A DNA stretch of 64,000 nt from NCBI GenBank assembly GCA_964019695.1, contig OZ026524.1, positions 17,973,509-18,037,508 of the forward strand. The letters run 5' to 3'. Both the position numbers and the translations under genes were made by a program. Of the stretch, positions 1-11,944 are shown one piece after another. Every line of letters starts with the position of its first letter. The stretch's first letter is position 1. The notes under the pieces were generated by a model, which saw nothing but the letters and a program-made list of their open reading frames with translations, did no database searches and was not told the DNA's origin. The DNA comes from Loripinus fragilis (lineage: Eukaryota; Mollusca; Bivalvia; Lucinida; Lucinidae).

Positions 1-690
1 GTTGTAGACACAACATTTCTGCGAGATCCTGATGTTGGACATAAAAATGGCAATGACAATGTCGAAGTCATCAAATTATGGTGTATGCTGATTCAAGATG
101 TTAAGGGGATGCCTTATGCAATGTTTGGTGGTGTTAGGCATTATAGTTGATGAGAGCATAAGGGTTAACATACCAATATAAAAATACAAGTCACTGGAGC
201 TTGTAAAATATAGGCTAAGGTCACTGTTTTAATGTGCTAGCCAGTTCAGCATTTGGAGCAGATACTTTACGGCCATTTGATGGTGGAATGCATTAAAATT
301 TACCAGGTCGTGAATGTCAACATACTTGTTGCTTGGCAAACTTGTGCAAGACTGGACAGAAATGTGGACTCTTATGTAAGACCATGCCAGTTCCAGCAGG
401 TGTGACAATAAGCAACTTTTTCCAGATGTTACCGTTGTTGTGGCAATTTTGCATGTAATGAGCGGTATTGATTTTACAAATATGAAAATCATTTGAACAT
501 TTCTTCATACAAGCCGTTCAGGCAAAATGTGACAAATTTGTAATGTTATTGGAAATATTTATATATTTGGTAAATATTGCTTATATAAAAATCACATTTG
601 ATATTCTTTTATTTAAATAAACATTTACTTTTAGCCTTAGGACTTGTTCTTTACAAGTTAGAGACAAACAAAAGTGTCAGGCAGGTTTCG
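1..690. other. no recognised feature
   Basis: AT-rich DNA. Frame 1 is open from base 1 for 49 codons (VVDTTFLRDPDVGHKNGN onward) to a stop at 148, but I recognise no domain and cannot see what precedes it. Confidence 0.4.
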
Positions 691-696
691 TTATTC

Positions 697-1345
697 GTTA
701 GTGCCAGGTCTGTATTGCAATAGACTGCATGCTTGGAGGTCAACACAATCGCGGTTGGCAACTTTGCTTTCCTCTTTAATAGCACGCCCGTTGGTCAGAC
801 TTCAGACTATGACGGTTCCAACTCAAAGACTTTTCTATTGATGAGATGGTAGGGGCCTGGTGCTTTGGCAGTTGTCAGGCCCACCGGGATTTACCTGTTG
901 GATTTCTTTTGCTCCAGTATTCAGTTTTATGTACTGTTGAGTCCTTTTCTTTATTCAATCTCCTTTTTATATCTTGATTTATATTATCTAGGATGATGCA
1001 TGGATAAGTTAGAGGTATTTAATGCAAACCAAACATCTATGTGTCTTGATCCACATCTGAACTAATGGTGAGGTTGGCGTGCCGTGAAACTGGTTTAAGC
1101 CCTCCAGTAAAATATTTTACTGACCGTTCCAAGGTGGTACTTCTTTTGTGGATCATTTGTGTTATTTATGCCTTGTGTTTGTCATGCTTTTGCGTCTGTT
1201 CATTGCTGCCTTGTGGTCACCTGGAGGGAAAGGGCTGACCTCTTGGCTCTTGTTTGTGATGTTTAATGTGATTTTGTTACTTTCCCATTTGGTATCCAGG
1301 GACAGGTGTGGTACTTGACTGTATTGATTCCTGATCCTTGCTGTC
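697..1345 (+). mobile_element. 5'-truncated copy of the same retrotransposon, 3' tail only
   Basis: About 650 bp match 23620-24270 from end to end in the same orientation, with scattered substitutions and small indels. No RT coding sequence is present upstream, so this copy is 5'-truncated, as expected for target-primed reverse transcription. Confidence 0.75.
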
Positions 1346-2960
1346 TTTCTAACTTCGTTAGTCGTTCAGTATATCTGCATTTATTTTGTTACTCTTTTAA
1401 AACAAAAGTAAATTGTGTCCAGTAGTTTTTACGCCAAGTATGAGTATTTGTATTTTATAATCTTTGACATATGAGCCCCATCATGATAAAACTTGCCTTT
1501 TGGGATTTCAAACAAGTCCAACACAAACTTTGCTGTGTAGCTACAGGGACAAGCTATAGACAAATAAATCTTTATAAAGAAAAATAAACTGATCAAACAG
1601 ATACCCAAAAAAACTGAGTTGCATTTTTACACATACAGAAAACAAAGGCGCAGATCAGCTGTGCATCCACTGAGAAACTGATAAAGCATTGAAACAGTGG
1701 CAATTAGCCTTATCGCTAAACAACTCGTTTTTAATTTCAAATTTTCCAACTTTTTATGTTGGACTAAAATTTACCTTCCAAGCTACAAAAGCTCGCTATA
1801 ATGTTGAAATAAGATACTAAAGTTTAACACTAGTGAGCAACAAATGTATTGACCAGCATGTAAGGACACATCTGATCAGTGGCTTTTCGTTCTCGCATTT
1901 CAAAATGCAGGTTTTCTTATGGTGTGGCTCATATATGAATTTGCATACATATGTATGTTTTGTGCTTGATGTTGTACCTTATTTTAAACAACACAATTCA
2001 TGGGGTAGAACCAAGATGGAGAGAAAAGAGGGATAAAAGACAAGGGTGCAAGTATTTTAATGCATCCTGTGTAACGTTTTTTACATTTGAAATCGATGCA
2101 GCTGGTAAATATCGCAGTCCAAAAAAGGCTACTGAAGGTTTTCCATTCAACCATGCTCTCTGTGTAAGTATCCAAATAGATCTATGGCAATTTTAAACAT
2201 GACAGTTTGACCCATTTAAATAGTAACAATTTATTTATTCTGAGTATTTATTATGAAGGTCGAATACAGTGCAATCGACTATTAGATGACATTAAATGCA
2301 AAACGTATCTATCTATCAATCTATTTCCACTGCCTTCCCATATCCGATGTGCTATCAATTGTTTGTCTATATGGCTGTCTGCTGCCAAAATTTGAAGGAG
2401 TACTGAGATGCCTTTTTTATCATAGAAATAGGATGAGGAAACCCAAAACCAAAATACAATATACAAAAGTTTAAACACAAAAGACAAAAGCAAAAAGACA
2501 AAAGTTAAAATGCAAAAGGCAAAAGACAATAAAGGAAAGAAACCTTTCTGAAGACAAAATATAGAACATTAAAGGCAAAATACAACAACAAAAAGTATAT
2601 AAGTAATATATAACTCCAAGGGGGGGGGGGTACTCTTTTTTTCTTCATCCACAGGCTTGGACACAGCATTTACTGTTCAACCCCCCCCCCCACAAAAAAA
2701 AAAAAAAAAAAAAAAAAAGAAATATCAGGAATATCAAGCACCCTAAAAATATTTGGAATTTTAGCAACCCCCAAAAATATCCCCATTTTGTACCTTGACC
2801 CTAAGAAAAAAATCTAAAGTGCATAGAAATGTCCCCTTAAGTAGGCCAATTTTGTGACGCGATCAAAATTTATCTACAAAATCATCATACCCCAAAAATA
2901 TTAATTTTCTGAAAACCCCCAAAAATATTGAAATTCTATTTTTTTAACCCCAAACATGGT
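1346..2960. other. no gene seen; homopolymer and A-rich stretches
   Basis: No exon-like sequence was found. It holds an A-rich segment at about 2440-2600 with repeated aaaagacaaaa motifs, G and C runs near 2621 and 2682, and an A run at 2693-2718. Confidence 0.5.
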
Positions 2961-2967
2961 CTGAGCC

Positions 2968-3217
2968 TATGTATGTATGTATGTATGTATGTATGTATGT
3001 ATGTATGTATGTATGTATGTATGTATGTATGTATGTATGTATGTATGTATGTATGTATGTATGTATGTATGTATGCATGTATGTATGTATGTATGTATGT
3101 ATGTGCGTACGTACGTACGTACGTACGTACGTACGTATGTTTTAGACAGGCAGACAGACATACATACATGCAGGCAGACAGACAGGTAGGAAGACAGACA
3201 GGCAGACAGACAGACAT
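2968..3217. repeat. compound microsatellite (ATGT)n-(ACGT)n-(CAGA)n
   Basis: About 135 bp of ATGT with one GCATG interruption is followed by about 36 bp of self-complementary ACGT and then imperfect CAGA/CAGG units. The repeats leave frames open on both strands, giving low-complexity peptides that are not genes. Confidence 0.97.
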
Positions 3218-3639
3218 GTAGATAACCCCCCTGAACTTATAGGGTGGTGGGTGGGTATGAGGGAGGCAGTGGAAAACAGTTTCACGAACAACAGCAGAAT
3301 CTAGGATGAAGATTTAGAAGGTGAAATATATTTAAGCCCCCTCCCTGGTGATCTAGACCAATGTCCGTTCTAATGCGTTGATCATGGTGTTGTTAATTCA
3401 TTATTCCTTGTTGCTCCCATTGTATGTGGGGTGTATTGCCTTATAATTATGTTGTGAAGTTCGTAGTGATTTTATACATGTAGTTTTGCAGTCAGTTTGC
3501 TGAGGAAAAGAGTCAGAAAACTGATTGCTTAACTTTGAATGCTTCCTTGCTGTCGTGTGGTTGTCTGTGTTTTGTGTCTCGTCCTAACAGTGAGTATGGA
3601 ATTTCAGGTAATACTTACTTGTTTTCTTATACAAACAGG

Positions 3640-3815
3640 AAACAGACAGACCAGTGGACAGACATACGTTGAGACGTGCCGACAGACGCAGACAGACAGA
3701 CGGCTAGACAGACAGACAAACAGACCGACAGATGCTGACTGACAGACCGATAACATCAAGATAGACAGACAGACATATAGACAGACATATAGACAGACAG
3801 ACAGACAGACAGACT

Positions 3816-3903
<88 letters not shown>

Positions 3904-3904
3904 T

Positions 3905-3972
<68 letters not shown>
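3640..3972. repeat. compound microsatellite (CAGA)n-(GATA)n
   Basis: Degenerate CAGA/GACA units to about 3855 pass into near-perfect GATA units to 3972, with one ATATA interruption near 3901. The long minus-strand frame here encodes only a Leu-Ser-Ile-Tyr repeat and is a by-product. Confidence 0.97.
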
Positions 3973-4439
3973 AGTTAATGCCATTTTATTTTCGATTGCA
4001 CTGTATCAGATCTAGACCTTTCTGTAAAGAATTTTCTGTAACAATTTAAATGGGTCGATTTAAATGGGTCGAACTATTATAATCAGTCGAACTCTATTAT
4101 ATCGAATTGCACTGGGTCTATGTGACTACTTTCACAGTGAGAACCCAGTATGTAGCATAATCAAACCGAGAGCCCCCGGTAGATGTTTTGACTTTGATAG
4201 TTACCAGCTGCATTGATTTCAAATATATAAAAACTAACATTACGGCGGATGCATTACAATACTTATACTCTTTTCCATCTTGGCTCTACCTCGTGAATTG
4301 CGCCGTTTGAAATGTGCAACATTATACACAAAATACAAAAGTAAAAAGTTAAAACATCGAAATCAATAACACAAAACACAATGTCACATATAGGCTTCCG
4401 TAGTTGTCGGTTTTAAATTAGCTAATTTCGGTATACAGA

Positions 4440-4505
4440 CAAACAGTGTGGACCCGGATCAGACTGCTGCTATGGTAGCAGTCTGATCTAGGTCCACACT
4501 GTTTG
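4440..4505. repeat. short hairpin repeat, CAAACAGTG family
   Basis: Arms caaacagtgtggaccc and ggtccacactgtttg enclose a second paired segment (gatcagactgctgct / agcagtctgatc). One of about eleven related hairpins in the window. Confidence 0.9.
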
Positions 4506-4509
4506 CTAC

Positions 4510-5850
4510 AAAGACGTTTTAAATGGGCTAGCATACTGTTATGTGGGTCTGCTAAGTCAATAGTTAATTTTGGCAAATACAAGTTTATGTATTGTCTAAA
4601 AATCGACCCATCCCACCAGTACGGCATTAATCTGGCGGGTCGACAGTGGCAACTCTTGAGTCTTATGCTTAGCTTTGACATAGCTTTTGGGTGCTCGAAA
4701 GAACTGTCTCATTGACGGGTGGAACATATTATTAAAAGTACAATGATTTAGGTATATGCAACAAACTGAAGCATTACTGTAATCATGCTGTTCGGTATGC
4801 TGTGAATAATTTCTTTTCCAGCTTTTGGGTGCTCAAAAGAACAATTTCATTGGTTGGGAATAAAGAAAAATATTTCAATCGCGCAATCTGATCTAGGTTC
4901 TTGGCAGACGGACAGACGGAGTGGCAGACAGACGGACGATCAAATATACCTGTTTTTTTCCTTTCATGTCTATCTGGATTCCATGTTCATGCCGCCGCTA
5001 ATACAGTGTTAAGATACTTAATGATATCGTAGAGCTTGTTTTGTTAGAAACTCTGCCCTTTGCAGCTTTCAAAGACTGCGCGTTTCACTCGAAAAATTGC
5101 ACAGCTTCAAGGATGATTGGTTGTTAATTGTGTATAATTGTACTGTTCGCGAAAATCGTATCACAACTTTAGGATTATCTTTGTCGGGTACGATAGCAAT
5201 TAAACAATATGCCCGCAATCGCTTTTTGCTAACTATTGAATGTGCAATGTGGCAAAGAAAAAAAAATACGGAAAGTCGTTGGGTTGAGCCAGTTATTCAA
5301 CAATGTGCTGGACAATGCACATACTACCAGACCCTGGGCCACTCCTTATAGGTGGGGCTCGGGGTCAGGCATCTGACTCTGTGTCTAGGGGTCGGATACC
5401 GAACTCAAAGACTGCCCAGTACCAGACCCAGAGACACTGAGTATTATTTATTTTATTTATCTTTTGCGTCAAACTTCATTATTCTAGATGTAGCCTCCCT
5501 AACAGGCCTGCCAAAAAACGCACGCACAACTCATTAAACACAAAAATTCTGTTCTTCATGGCTTTTTTCAGCTATGTCTAGACTTACCACGACGGGTTGG
5601 GGCGACCTCCAAGACACGGATTTATCAAAGCTACATTTTCGATCGCCGAAAATAGGATTTTCGATTGTCATAACGATAGTATAGTAGAACGCAATTATAG
5701 TGTTATCGATCGCCAATATGAAACAGTGTGATTCTGTTTAGCGATCAACCAACAGTTAAGCAATAACGGTCATGGAAAGACTGGAGAAACCAAGAATCAA
5801 ACCAACAACCCCTGGTTTATAACCAAGTGGTTTATCCACTATGAGAGAAA
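4510..5850. other. no recognised feature
   Basis: AT-rich sequence without exon-like borders or recognisable protein. A short CAGACGGA-type microsatellite remnant lies near 4905-4940. Confidence 0.5.
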
Positions 5851-6180
5851 AAATATCTTGAAATGTGCCTTTTCCCCCATTGACATCGGACAGTCTTAAT
5901 GAAGGACTGCCCATAAAATGGCCGGATAAAAGTTTCAAAGAAAATGAATTTTTTCAATGAAAAAGATAGTAGGTTCAACCGTCGAATTTTCCACAAAAGT
6001 GTTTTTTTTTCATTGGACAAATAACAATTTAAAGAAATGGGTAAAAACTCTGTCTTTGCTACACATATTCAACATATAGAAAATATCAAAATGTTTACTG
6101 AAATGCTCCCCCGCCCCTCACCGTGGTCAAACTAATCATTTTGTTTACACTTGTACTTTAACATTTCACACATCATAGAA
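5850..6180 (+). repeat. dispersed repeat, inverted copy at 59440-59790
   Basis: Its reverse complement matches the later region, with shared landmarks such as gacagtcttaatgaagga, atagtaggttcaa, cattggacaa and tttcacacatcata. It directly precedes the 187-bp array. Confidence 0.7.
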
Positions 6181-6185
6181 ATTTT

Positions 6186-7310
6186 ATGTTAAAATGTGTC
6201 ATTTTGCTGATTTCTTCGATTTTCAAAAAGGTTGCTGTTACCTTAACACAATTGCACGCAAGAGAAGAAAAAAAAAAACATGGGTTTCTTGCATTTTTGT
6301 TTAAGAACATACATTACATTATTGGTTTTAAAACATCATTGTCTTGCATTAGTATGGTCATGGGAGAAAAATTATGTTAAAATGTGCTATTTTTTGCCGA
6401 TTTCTTAGATTTTGAAAACGGCTGCTGCTACCTTAACACAATTGCACGAAAGAGAAGAAAAAACACATGGGTTTCTTGCATTTTTGCTTAAGATCGTACA
6501 TTACGTTATTGGTTTAAATACATCATTATTTTACATTAGGATGGTCAAGGGAGAAAAAATATGTTAAAATGTGCCTTTTTGGCAGATTTCTTAGATTTTG
6601 AAAACGGTTACTGCTACCTTAACACAATTGCACGCAAGAGAGGAAAAAAACACATGGGTTTCTTACATTTTTACTTAAGAACAGACATTACTTTATTGGT
6701 TCTAAAACATCATTGTCTTACATTAGGGTGGTCATGGGAGAAAATTATGTTAAAGTGTGCTCATTTTTGCCGATTTCTTAGATTTTGAAAACGGTTGCTG
6801 CTACCTTAACATAATTGCACGCAAGAGAAGAAAAAACACATGGGTTTCTTGCATTTTTACTTAAGAACAGACATAACTTTATTGGTTCTAAAACATCATT
6901 GTCTTACATTAGGGTGGTCATGGGAGAAAAATTATATTAAAATGAGCCCATTTTTGCCGATTTCTTAGATTTTGAAAACGGTTGCTGCTACCTTAACACA
7001 ATTGCACGCAAGAGAGGAAAAACACATGGGTTTCTTGCATTTTTTCTTAAGATTATACATTACTTTATTGGTTCTAAAACATCATTGTCTTACATTAGGA
7101 TGGTCATGGGAGGACAATTATGTTTAAATGTGCCATTTTGGCAGATTTCTTAGATTTTGAAAACGGTTGCTGCTACCTTAACGCAATTGCATGTTAGAGA
7201 AGAAAAACACACGGGTTTCTTCCATTTTTGTTTGAGAACATACATCACTTTATTGATTTAAATACATCATTGTCTTATATTAGGATGGTCATGGGAGAAA
7301 AATTATCTGG
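6186..7310. repeat. tandem array, six units of about 187 bp
   Basis: Unit starts marked by atgttaaaatgtg or variants fall at 6186, 6374, 6561, 6747, 6934 and 7120, and the next start point at 7304 is degenerate. Shared internal blocks include gatttcttagattttgaaaa, ccttaacacaattgcacgc and catgggtttcttgcattttt. Confidence 0.95.
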
Positions 7311-9450
7311 AAATTTGCTGATTTTTCATAATTTTGCTAAAATCCAGATTATAAGTACCCCACCTCCCAATACTAGTTTGATTTTCGTGTTCGAGTTATC
7401 ATAATACAATTGTTAGTATATCATTTATTAAAGCCAAGATCAATCTACAGAACTGATATACCAAATTAACTATTTTACTACCATGGCACAAACTCTTGGT
7501 AAATCAAAATAACCAAAAATCAGCTTTTTTGTAGCATTTACACTGGAAAATGAGGTAAAATTGAAAATATTTGGTCGCCATGGCAACGAGCTTCTAATCA
7601 AAGAAATATTTTACCAGTCTGTGTTTGGTGACAAGTACTACATGATAGGACACAAATTTACAATTTCTGTAACCATGGATGTATCGCCATTTGCATGGTG
7701 CTTAGCAAGAGCTGTACTTAATATATGAGCCGCGTTGGGGGAAAACAGTTCTTTGGAGTTCATGCTCCAGATTCGTCAGCTTGCGTCCATGTGAAGATAC
7801 AGAAACAAACGCTATTGTTTTTTTTTTTCATTTTATCAGTGCAGGAAGATTTTCAATCACTTTAGCAAAAAAAACATAGGCTCTGATCCACCTGCGTAGT
7901 AGTTACAGATCTTATATGTGCCTTTCGGCATATGCAAATACTCGGACTTATACATACTGGGTCCGAGGCAAAAATAAGATTTTCTCATGACGCTGTTTGT
8001 ACATAGCTAAAGATCAGCTTTTCCCCAATTTCATGTATGTTATTTCATATATCTTTGGATGGTGGATCTCTTTGTTTTAGCTCACATTGCGGTCATTGGA
8101 TGTCCGGCGTATGTTAGTCCGTCCTGGTCCTTCCTTTTCTCATCACAGGTTTGATTGGACCCTTTCAGAATTGTGCAAACATTTCCACTTTATACAGAAA
8201 TCTGGTTGCCATGGCAACCAAAAGAAAACACTCTAAAATCTTGTCAACAACTTCTGGTCAGATATGTTTTGGTACAAGTTGTCCTTGCGACACCCTCTTA
8301 CAAAATTGTTCAAATTATTTTTATTTGTTTAAGAAATATGACCGCCAGGTGTCGTAGCCAGTTTTCCTATGTCATTATTGGGAAAACTTTTACTTTTATC
8401 TGAAATCGTAAGGCCTAGTAAGGGAGACAACACTGCTTGTCTGAAATCACTTGATCTAGAGTCCTGTATTTGGTATGTAGCAGCAACTAGTGAACCTCTA
8501 CCGCGTTTGTTCACAAAATGACCATGGGGCCAAAAATGGCCCGCACAGAGTGTGAGCATCCTGCTAAGTTTGTCAGCATAATTAATGGACATTTGTGTAT
8601 GTAAAGCTTTATAATGAAACTGCTAATCTAAGACGAATTTTAAACATCCGCTTTAGATTACGCAGAATGCAGCACGAATTTAGCACGAATTAACAGAAAT
8701 CCGCGACGATTCGCAACATATTCTCTCACGATAGTTATAAAAAGGCTCATCCATGCTTCGGGGGCATCAGTTCCCAAACTAATGTTCCTCGTAAAGCAGC
8801 AGAAGAATTGATCCTGCAACTTGAGTGATGAAAACAGCTACTTATATAGCTAGAATAAAACAACTACGTTAAAGTCAAGAGGCCCTGGCCCAGACTCTTT
8901 GACTTGGAAAACTATGGTTGTTCGCACTTGGCAAAATCGCCAGCCAAGAGTTACTGACTGATCCTGATTGTGCTGCAATATCTGCCAAATCTGTTTCTAC
9001 TTCTAGGACTGGCTCACATGCGCGTGACGGAGTAGTTACTGTTAGAGGAAATCCTTCTACTATCTCTTCCTTGGTATTATTGCTTGTCTTAATCGCCCGA
9101 TTCCCCACGGTATTACACGTAAAATATAAAAATGTGAAATTTGTGCACAGAATCTAGATCCCCAAATTTATCAAAATTAACTATGCAATTTTCACATTGC
9201 TTAAAGTGACGTTTTGGTACCAATTCTTCACACGGTGTGAAATTTGCGAAATGTGAAATTTGCGGTTAAGCATAGCATCAATAGCCCGTAAGTCAACGCC
9301 AGCGATACGTAAATAAAAACATTAAATGTTTAAAGTGCAAATGTATCTTTCGAAGATTTCTATGTAAAAAACTTTAGTTTCTAGTTACTCTCAGTATAAG
9401 ATCTTGATTTAACATATGCCGTCGCGTCTGGGAGTGAAATAACGCCATGC
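7311..9450. other. no recognised feature
   Basis: Only AT-rich sequence was seen, with two copies of the palindrome gccatggc in the context gttgccatggcaac or similar (about 7578 and 8208). No exon with plausible borders was recognised. Confidence 0.45.
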
Positions 9451-9456
9451 AATAAA

Positions 9457-9951
9457 ATCGATAAACCACTATTCTTGCATGGGAATTCGTTACGCGAAGC
9501 TGTTTGAAGCCGCAAAATCCATGTTCAAATCATGAGATTCACGTGCTGTTTGAACATGGCTTTTACTTGCAAAAGCCTAAACTGGGCCCTGATTTGTATG
9601 ATGATGTTACACGGGAAAGCGTTGTGGCCGTGACTGACCATTTCGCCGATGCTTTCATTCGCCGAAATGTTGCACGCGAATATATGACGTTGTGGCGACG
9701 TAATGACGTTCGAAAGTTTGACGCTGACGCCATTTTGTTTAAAGAAATCAAGCGTAAGAGAAGGGACGCGCGGTTTTTGCTGAAATCAGGTAAAATATGC
9801 AAGAATAACGATCACACACGTTTGTTTCATTGCATTAACACTTGCCGGATCCCTCGGACGAGATTTGAACACTCGGCCTAACGGCCTCGTGTTCAAACAG
9901 CTTCCTCGGGAGCCGGCAAATGGTAATGCATGAAAAAATAGTGGTTTATAG
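9457..9951. mobile_element. palindromic element with inverted ends and an internal open frame
   Basis: The ends cgataaaccactattcttgc and tgaaaaaatagtggtttata are inverted repeats. Nested inside are inverted copies of a ctgtttgaac / gttcaaacag motif. A 125-codon frame (9504-9881) spans much of it; it is basic toward the C-terminus (FKEIKRKRRDARFLLKSGK) but matches nothing I recognise and may be fortuitous. Confidence 0.6.
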
Positions 9952-10072
9952 GTTTACGGGAAACGTTATGACGTGCATAACAACGTTGCGTACATAATGA
10001 CATAATTCTAACGTTTTAACGCCAGAAATGAGATTTCAAAGTATTTGTCATATGATAAATAGAATCTAACAT

Positions 10073-10206
10073 TCGTGCTCTTGTATTATTGAATTTATTA
10101 AACTCGTTGCGAAAAAGAGATAAAATGCTCGGCAAGCCTCGCATTTTATCTCTTTTTTCCCAACTCGTTTAATAAATTCAATAAAACATGAGCACTCTTG
10201 TAAGAT
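10073..10206. repeat. long hairpin repeat, copy 1
   Basis: Arms of about 60 bp (gctcttgtattattgaattt, aactcgttgcgaaaaagaga and their complements) surround a short loop near aatgctcggcaagcctcgca. A second copy lies at 17850-17992. Confidence 0.85.
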
Positions 10207-10365
10207 CCTCTATGTAATAGTCAGGGGCGATCGGGACTCCCGTGCGACTTTGATGCCGATTTATGGTGACCTATACCAAATCAAACTTTAGGGGATAACT
10301 AATGAAAATCACCTGGTCACCCATCTGGGTTTCACGTCTGGACGTCAAAATGACGTCATCAAAAT
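10207..10365 (+). repeat. dispersed repeat, copy inverted at 14125-14298
   Basis: Landmarks gccgatttatggtgaccta, ggtcacccatct and tgacgtcat are found in reverse complement at 14125-14298. A weaker tandem relative follows at about 10400-10560. Confidence 0.7.
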
Positions 10366-10560
10366 AACGTATATTGTATCAGTACAATTTAAACGGTGTG
10401 TCCACTGTAGTCTATGGCGATCAGGACTTTCTTGCATTTTGTTTGCCAATTTCAGTCGAAATGCACAAAATTTAATCTTAGGAGGTTAATAATTAAAATT
10501 AACATTTCGCCCATAGTGTTTTCGCATCAGAACAAAAAGATGACGTCATTGAAATGACGC

Positions 10561-11600
10561 CGAATATGTAAATACCACATATATATGCGTTTTGTCCATT
10601 TCCAACGCATGGAAATAGTCCTTTAATAAACTGGCAGCCTTATCATGACTGAATACAACCTATTTTAAATCGTAACAAACAAAATATATTCAGATAGTGT
10701 GAAGTCAGTTCGAGGGTGGGACGTAAATGCCGTCACGATTTACGAATAAAGACAGTGGAGTGAATGAAAAACACGATAATGAACGGTGTAAATATAATAT
10801 ATTATGCGTATACATATATAGATGTACCACGACCTCTGACCAATGACCTTTGGGTCCTTCTATTTCAAACGATTGATGCAGAATACGTAAAATGAGCCAG
10901 TCCGGGTAGAACATATGTGTATGTCAAAGCTTTTATAGTAAATGTAAATAAATGCCCGAAAACCTTTTTTTCTAGTACAACATATCAATATTGTAAATAG
11001 AGTCACGCTCAAAAGCTTTTGGCTTATCTGTAGCTGCTTATCCTACACTCAAAGAAAAGATAGTAGTAATAATCATTTGCATACACTATTAACCAAACTC
11101 ATTATAGTCCGATTTTGACCGCCGAAGGATCAAACGTTAGAAGAGTCTACTTTGTAGTAAGTTCATGATATGGAAATAAGGATTAACCCTACGGCTAAAG
11201 AAATATCTGAATCCACATTAAAATAGTTGTTCAAAAGTCAAACGCATATTGACCACTGGCAATATTTTACACGAGTCCTCTTCTGCTCCACGGCAACACA
11301 AATCAGTTCAATATAACCCCCCCACCCCGGACCCCCTATCCCCCTCTGCATCCGCACATGGGCAATGCCATCATAACGGGACAATATTTATCACAGTCCC
11401 GCCTCTAACCATAGTTGTCAGGCATTGATTTGTCAGGATTAATGACAGATGGGGTTTTCCAAATAATGCACTGGTACTGCGCACGTTTGACACCTTCGAG
11501 AACCACAGCTCTTGGAAGTGGTAGTTTTTGCAATTCAGCTTTTTTTCGCCCTAATATTCACTACGTCAACGCAGTGAGTCGAACAATATCGGTGACTGGC
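10561..11600. other. no recognised feature
   Basis: No exon, RNA gene or clear repeat was seen. A C-rich stretch lies near 11315-11345. Confidence 0.45.
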
Positions 11601-11607
11601 TAAAACA

Positions 11608-11740
11608 AAGTAAGAAAGACGGCAAAGATCAGGAATCGATACAATCAAGTACCACACCTGACCCAGGATACCAATTGGAAAGTAACAAACTCACAGATAG
11701 ACATCACAGACGAGAGCTAAGAAGTCAGGACAATTTACAA
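11608..11740 (-). mobile_element. short 3'-end fragment of the same retrotransposon
   Basis: The reverse complement reproduces the last about 130 bp of the 3' tails at 1250-1345 and 24170-24270, including gtcaggtgtggtacttgatt and the tgatctttgccgtctttctt end. It is a severely 5'-truncated insertion in the opposite orientation. Confidence 0.7.
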
Positions 11741-11944
11741 ATATATTACTTTAGTGCATCCGCCACAGTGCTTTCTAAGGGCACTGAGCCGAGGTGAAAG
11801 AATGCTTCGTGGGTAGAGTCTCTAGCATAGCTAAATGCCTGCCAATATGATTTCTTGCTCTTTCCTGACATTGAACTAGTTAATATCAGCACCTGAAAGT
11901 GCATGGAATTCGATCAGAGCCCTGGTTGTGACATCATCAATGCC

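Noticed and set aside
2928..3221. Open frames encoding Met-Tyr-Val-Cys or His-Thr-Tyr-Ile repeats
   Set aside because: They are direct translations of the ATGT and CAGA microsatellites on both strands and have no start, splice or domain support.
3604..3984. 126-codon minus-strand frame with Leu-Ser-Ile-Tyr repeats
   Set aside because: It is the (GATA)n/(CAGA)n microsatellite read as codons.
9504..9881. Annotating the 125-codon frame as a gene
   Set aside because: It lies inside a palindromic repeat and matches no known protein; kept only as a finding.
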